The notes beneath the pieces are model-generated. The model made no database searches. It saw only the letters and a list, made by a program, of their open reading frames with translations, and was not told the DNA's origin. A stretch of 64,000 nucleotides of DNA, taken from Leucobacter triazinivorans. GTDB taxonomy: Bacteria; Actinomycetota; Actinomycetes; Actinomycetales; Microbacteriaceae. Below are positions 61,964-64,000 of the stretch, one piece after another; position 1 is the first letter of the stretch, and each line of letters starts with the position of its first letter. Location of the stretch: NCBI RefSeq assembly GCF_004208635.1, contig NZ_CP035806.1, positions 806,001 through 870,000 on the forward strand, in the 5' to 3' direction. The position numbers and the translations under genes were made by a program.

Positions 61964-63931
61964 ATGGCCTCCTCCTCGACCGATCAGACCCCCGCGCGCT
62001 CGCGGCGGTTCGGCGGCCTCGACGGACTTCGCGCCATCGCGGTGGGCCTGGTCGTCTGGTACCACCTGTTCCCTGCGGCACTGCCCGGCGGATTCCTCGG
62101 CGTCGACGTCTTCTTCGTGATCAGCGGGTTCCTCATCACCTCGCTGCTGCTGCGCGAGATCCAGCAGCACGGTCGCATCCGGCTGGGTGCGTTCTGGCGG
62201 CGGCGCGCCCGCCGACTGCTCCCCGCGCTCGCGCTGGTGCTGCTCGTGAGCACCGGAGCCGCGCTGCTTGTCGGCGGTGATCTGCTCGTCGGCATCGCCG
62301 GGCAGCTCGGCGGCGCGGCCTTCTTCGTGAGCAACTGGGTCTACATCGCGACCGGAGCCGACTACTTCGCGCGCGACACCCCTGAGCTGTTCCGCAACAC
62401 CTGGTCGCTGTCGATCGAAGAGCAGTTCTACATCGTCCTCCCGCTGCTCCTGCTCGTCCTCGTGCGGGCGCGCGGCCGCGGTGCACGCGCGCTCTCGCTC
62501 GTGATCCTGGGCCTGCTCTCCGCAGCGCTCATGTGGGGCTTGTCGCTCGCCGGCGTCGATCCCACGCGAATCTACTTCGGATCGGACAGCCACACCTTCG
62601 GCCTCTTCCTCGGTGCCGCAATGGCCGTGCTGCTGCACCGCGGGGCGCAGTCGCCGGCCCCGGACCAGATGAGCCGCTCCCGTCAACTGATCACCGGCGG
62701 CACGGCTCTCGTCGGCATGGGCGTGCTCGGGTGGCTCGCGTGGACGCTGCCGGAGGCCGGCCCGGCGAGCTTCGAAGGGGGCTTCCAACTCGCGACTGCG
62801 GCCGCGCTCGCCATCGTCTGGGGTGTCACCCGGCCGGGGGCCTGGGCCGGCCGGGCACTCGATGCGGCGCCGCTGCGGTGGATCGGTGAGCGCTCGTACG
62901 GGATCTACCTCTGGCACTGGCCCCTGCTCATCATCTTCGGCGCCGCGTTCGGATCGGGCGCCGGGTGGATCGTGCCCGCCCTCACGCTGCTCGTCACGCT
63001 GCTCTTCGCGTCGGCGTCGTACCGCTTCGTGGAGCAGCCGGTGCGACGCTTCGGTCTGCGCCGCTCCCTGCGACTGCTGGTGCGCACCGGGGATCATTCG
63101 CGCCGTCAGCGCCTCGTCGCGATCGGTCTCGGCGCCCTGCTCGCCGCGACTGTCCCGGCGACCGCGTACGCCGTGGTCACGGCGCCGCAGCAGAGCTCCG
63201 CGGCAGCGGCCGTGGCTCGCGGGCAGGCGGCGCTCGAGCGGAGCGGGACCGACGCGGCGGAGACACCCGGACCGACCGACGCCGAACGCGACGCAGGCTC
63301 CGCACCGGAGAAGCCCGCCACTGCGACGGCACCCGGGAGCGACGAACCCGAAGCCCACCGCGGCCCCGCCTCCCCGCCGGCGGCGGGCGAGGACGCCGCC
63401 GCTGCAATCCCGATCTCACCGGATGGACGCGACATCAGCGCCGTCGGCGACTCGGTCATGCTCGCGAGCCTCCCCGAACTGGAGCAGGCCCTCCCCGGCA
63501 TCGCCGTCGATGCCGCGGTCTCGCGCGGCATGGGGGCCGGTGTGGGGATCGTGTCCGAGTTGTCGTCTCAGGGGACGCTGAGATCGGTGCTCGTGGTCGG
63601 GCTCGGGACGAACGGGCCGGTACAGCCGGAGGACCTCGAGGCCATTCGGCAGACGGCGGGAGTTCGACCGGTGGTGCTCGTCAACGCGCACGCGGATCGG
63701 GACTGGATCCCCGGCGTCAACCAGACGCTCGCCGACTTCGCCGCAGCGCATCGCGGCATCGTGCTCGCGGACTGGGACGGGGCGGTCAGCGGCGTGCCGG
63801 ACGCGCTCGCGGGCGACGACATCCACCCGAATCCGAGCGGAGGCGAGATCTACGCCGCATCGGTGCAGCGGGCACTCGACGAGCTGCAGCAGCCCGGCGA
63901 GGCTCTCGGCTTCGCCCTGCCCCGTCGCTGA
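61964..63931 (+). CDS. Membrane acyltransferase with C-terminal SGNH domain (OafA/YrhL type)
   Basis: A 655-residue protein. Residues about 15-370 form an acyltransferase_3 domain of ten or so helices, with the family motif GLDGLRAIAVGLVVWYHL (H39 region) and the WSLSIEEQFY block. After a last helix (about 385-405) comes a Pro/Ala/Glu-rich extracellular linker (about 410-480) and an SGNH hydrolase-like domain with AVGDSVML, GLGTNGP and the DDIHPN catalytic Asp-His. Such proteins O-acetylate cell-surface polysaccharide or peptidoglycan. Start ATG 61964. Bases 63932-64000 hold no further feature. Confidence 0.92.
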   Translation: MASSSTDQTPARSRRFGGLDGLRAIAVGLVVWYHLFPAALPGGFLGVDVFFVISGFLITSLLLREIQQHGRIRLGAFWRRRARRLLPALALVLLVSTGAALLVGGDLLVGIAGQLGGAAFFVSNWVYIATGADYFARDTPELFRNTWSLSIEEQFYIVLPLLLLVLVRARGRGARALSLVILGLLSAALMWGLSLAGVDPTRIYFGSDSHTFGLFLGAAMAVLLHRGAQSPAPDQMSRSRQLITGGTALVGMGVLGWLAWTLPEAGPASFEGGFQLATAAALAIVWGVTRPGAWAGRALDAAPLRWIGERSYGIYLWHWPLLIIFGAAFGSGAGWIVPALTLLVTLLFASASYRFVEQPVRRFGLRRSLRLLVRTGDHSRRQRLVAIGLGALLAATVPATAYAVVTAPQQSSAAAAVARGQAALERSGTDAAETPGPTDAERDAGSAPEKPATATAPGSDEPEAHRGPASPPAAGEDAAAAIPISPDGRDISAVGDSVMLASLPELEQALPGIAVDAAVSRGMGAGVGIVSELSSQGTLRSVLVVGLGTNGPVQPEDLEAIRQTAGVRPVVLVNAHADRDWIPGVNQTLADFAAAHRGIVLADWDGAVSGVPDALAGDDIHPNPSGGEIYAASVQRALDELQQPGEALGFALPRR

Positions 63932-64000
63932 GTCCTCCGCCCGGTCCCGTGTCTCGTTCACAAGGCCGCGCGCTCGGACCCGGACCGGACGGTCCGCGCC

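Overview
The window is about 64 kb of very GC-rich DNA from an actinobacterium. Gene order (guaA, guaB3, guaB; acpS-alr-tsaE-tsaB-rimI-tsaD; glmM-rpsI-rplM-truA), frequent GTG/TTG starts, 4-base gene overlaps and the protein sequences suggest Microbacteriaceae, possibly Leucobacter or a relative. The genus is an inference. No rRNA, tRNA, CRISPR array or prophage was seen.

Region 1 (1-31253) is mostly housekeeping. It holds the N-terminal part of a UvrD/PcrA helicase, an asparaginase, a self-contained TetR/ABC exporter operon with a palindromic operator, a glycerophosphodiesterase, a Bax1/YccA protein, a NYN-LOTUS protein, an orphan prepilin peptidase and the GMP branch of purine synthesis. 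groES follows with a CIRCE element, then small Pro/Gln-rich DUF4190 membrane proteins and a tightly overlapped operon for cell wall precursors and t6A tRNA modification. glmS and coaA are divergent with only 32 bp between them. A dispersed REP-like repeat (core CGCAGGATGAC) sits in several gaps and has expanded in frame inside rimI.

Region 2 (28423-36334) looks like one regulon. A LacI-type regulator is flanked by an amidohydrolase/HDAC-family deacetylase pair and a sugar-type ABC importer. Two near-identical palindromes (GCAGGAACGTTCCTGC type) each lie 5-6 bp downstream of a -10-like hexamer, one in front of each operon.

Region 3 (36407-54641) is an accessory catabolic island. A 12-gene minus-strand operon encodes a LigAB extradiol dioxygenase, a NahE/PhdJ-type hydratase-aldolase, a three-component Rieske dioxygenase with a [3Fe-4S] ferredoxin, a diol dehydrogenase, a DUF1185 protein, an enamidase-like amidohydrolase and an alpha/beta hydrolase. 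The dioxygenase alpha subunit gene is split by a 1279-bp IS3-family element with a 3-bp target duplication; removing it restores a perfect reading frame. Beyond it lie a GntR/FCD regulator, a LysR regulator, a TRAP transporter and a ThDP enzyme. Four copies of a TGTCGACA palindrome tie the operon, gntR and the TRAP operon into a likely shared circuit.

Region 4 (54665-63931) holds an NMT1/SsuA-type ABC importer, then glmM, rpsI, rplM, truA and a large membrane acyltransferase with a C-terminal SGNH domain.
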